Shown here: positions 7,017 to 7,548 of the stretch, one piece after another
Numbering within the stretch: the first letter of the stretch is position 1
How the letters are laid out: each line of letters opens with the position of its first letter
Position numbers and translations under genes: made by a program
The notes under the pieces: generated by a model
Told to the model about the DNA's origin: nothing
Seen by the model: only the letters and a program-made list of their open reading frames with translations
Databases searched by the model: none
Assembly (NCBI GenBank): GCA_019310865.1
Contig: JAFDDL010000167.1
Location: forward strand, 1 to 7,548
Origin: Deltaproteobacteria bacterium
GTDB lineage: Bacteria > Desulfobacterota > Desulfobacteria > Desulfobacterales > JAFDDL01
Direction of reading: 5' to 3'
DNA length: 7,548 nt

Positions 7017-7055
7017 AAAGCAGGTTAAAGTCTTTATAGAACTTTAACCTGTTTT
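7017..7055 (+). terminator. Rho-independent terminator after the receptor gene, possibly bidirectional
   Basis: A perfect 11-base inverted repeat CAGGTTAAAGT / ACTTTAACCTG (7021-7031 and 7041-7051) encloses a nine-base loop. The stem extends outward through a G-T pair and three A-T pairs into flanking A and T runs, and TTTT follows the 3' arm. It starts about 30 bases after the receptor stop codon. The T run is short (four, then GGG), so termination may be incomplete. Confidence 0.8.
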
Positions 7056-7076
7056 GGGTTAATTTGTTATATTTCT

Positions 7077-7082
7077 GGAGGT
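7077..7082 (+). promoter_or_regulatory. Ribosome-binding site of the right-edge membrane protein gene
   Basis: GGAGGT lies three bases before the ATG at 7086. It is a strong match that fixes the start of this partial gene. Only about 30 bases separate the terminator from this site, leaving little room for a full promoter between them. Confidence 0.7.
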
Positions 7083-7085
7083 AGT

Positions 7086-7548
7086 ATGACTACAGAGAAT
7101 TCAAGAGTTTCTTTTTCTAACCGAATTTCCAATTTTTTAATTCGGGAAGATAGAGAGCACGATGACTATGGTGATAGATATCAGGCAAAATCACCGGCCT
7201 TAAAGGCTTTTTATCTGTTCTTCCATTTGCTGCCGGGAATTGTGGTTTACGTAGCGATCAATATTGAGTCTGTGTATAATTTTTTGGTAGCCATAACTGG
7301 TTTGCCCGGTCGTACTCTCCAGTACGTAGTGTTCTTTATTCTTACATTCGGCTGGCATATGATGATTCCCGTTCTTGTTTTACGCTACAATGATAAGCTA
7401 ACGTTCAAAGAATCAATAGACTTTCTGGGACTAGGGGTAAAGCGGATGGACTGGAAAGGAATATTTGTGTTTCTTCCGGTCATTATTGTTATTTATACTC
7501 TTATTACAATTCCTTATATGGCCTATGTTTTTCCGGTTCTTAAAAGTT
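7086..7548 (+). CDS. Multi-spanning membrane protein, probable CPBP-family intramembrane protease (N-terminal part, cut by right edge)
   Basis: An open frame of 154 complete codons runs off the window, with an ATG behind a strong GGAGGT. A polar, charged N terminus of about 35 residues (including IREDREHDDYGDRY) precedes a membrane segment at about 40-58 (KAFYLFFHLLPGIVVYVAIN). Two more segments follow at about 79-99 and 125-146. The FHLLPG-type first helix, the polar loop LTFKESIDFLGLG and the following MDWKG before the next helix resemble the N-terminal half of some CPBP (Abi/CAAX-like) membrane proteases. The catalytic motifs of that family (EExxxR and two His-containing motifs) would lie beyond the edge, so the call cannot be confirmed here. 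It is separated from the receptor gene by the hairpin terminator, so co-transcription would need read-through. Confidence 0.5.
   Translation, partial: MTTENSRVSFSNRISNFLIREDREHDDYGDRYQAKSPALKAFYLFFHLLPGIVVYVAINIESVYNFLVAITGLPGRTLQYVVFFILTFGWHMMIPVLVLRYNDKLTFKESIDFLGLGVKRMDWKGIFVFLPVIIVIYTLITIPYMAYVFPVLKS

Noticed and set aside
7006..7038. Sigma-70 promoter for the right-edge gene (TTGATA at 7006-7011)
   Set aside because: No acceptable -10 box lies 16-18 bases downstream. The next TATA-like sequence is too far away and sits inside the terminator loop.
1..7548. CRISPR arrays, tRNA or rRNA genes, insertion sequences
   Set aside because: No regularly spaced repeats, no tRNA-like cloverleaf ends and no transposase frames were seen on either strand.

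Overview
The window looks like chromosomal DNA from a Gram-negative bacterium. It encodes an AsmA/TamB-like envelope protein and a TonB-dependent outer-membrane receptor, both of which require an outer membrane. The mix of a YdbH-type protein with a FecI/FecR/receptor module would suit a proteobacterium or a member of the Desulfobacterota, but this placement is a guess from protein style, not a computed result.

Layout. Positions 1-2105 (minus strand) hold most of a ydbH-like gene for an inner-membrane-anchored periplasmic protein of the phospholipid-transport type. Its frame breaks near 193-207: the annotated frame stops at 144, while the remaining C-terminal YdbH-type sequence continues in another frame past the left edge. 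Positions 2106-2408 are a divergent intergenic region. On the plus strand follow an ECF sigma factor (2409-2972) and a FecR-type transmembrane regulator (2969-4093), overlapping by ATGA. A 281-base gap leads to a STN-domain TonB-dependent receptor (4375-6987), closed by a strong hairpin terminator (7017-7055). A multi-spanning membrane protein, probably the N-terminal part of a CPBP-type intramembrane protease, starts at 7086 and runs off the right edge.

How it works together. Sigma factor, FecR and STN-receptor form a complete cell-surface signalling module. By family knowledge, ligand binding at the receptor is passed through its periplasmic STN domain to FecR, which controls the sigma factor. 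The sequence supports this directly. A 31-base element (ATCTAGGAGA, a 14-base spacer, then CGTATAC) sits upstream of both the sigma-fecR operon and the receptor gene, with 25 of 31 bases identical and identical spacing. It is the best candidate for the promoter this sigma factor recognises, implying positive autoregulation plus receptor induction. The ligand cannot be told from sequence alone.

The ydbH gene is visibly richer in G+C than the signalling module (one hand-counted line each: 37/60 against 25/60). The module may therefore be an acquired insertion next to an older chromosomal gene.
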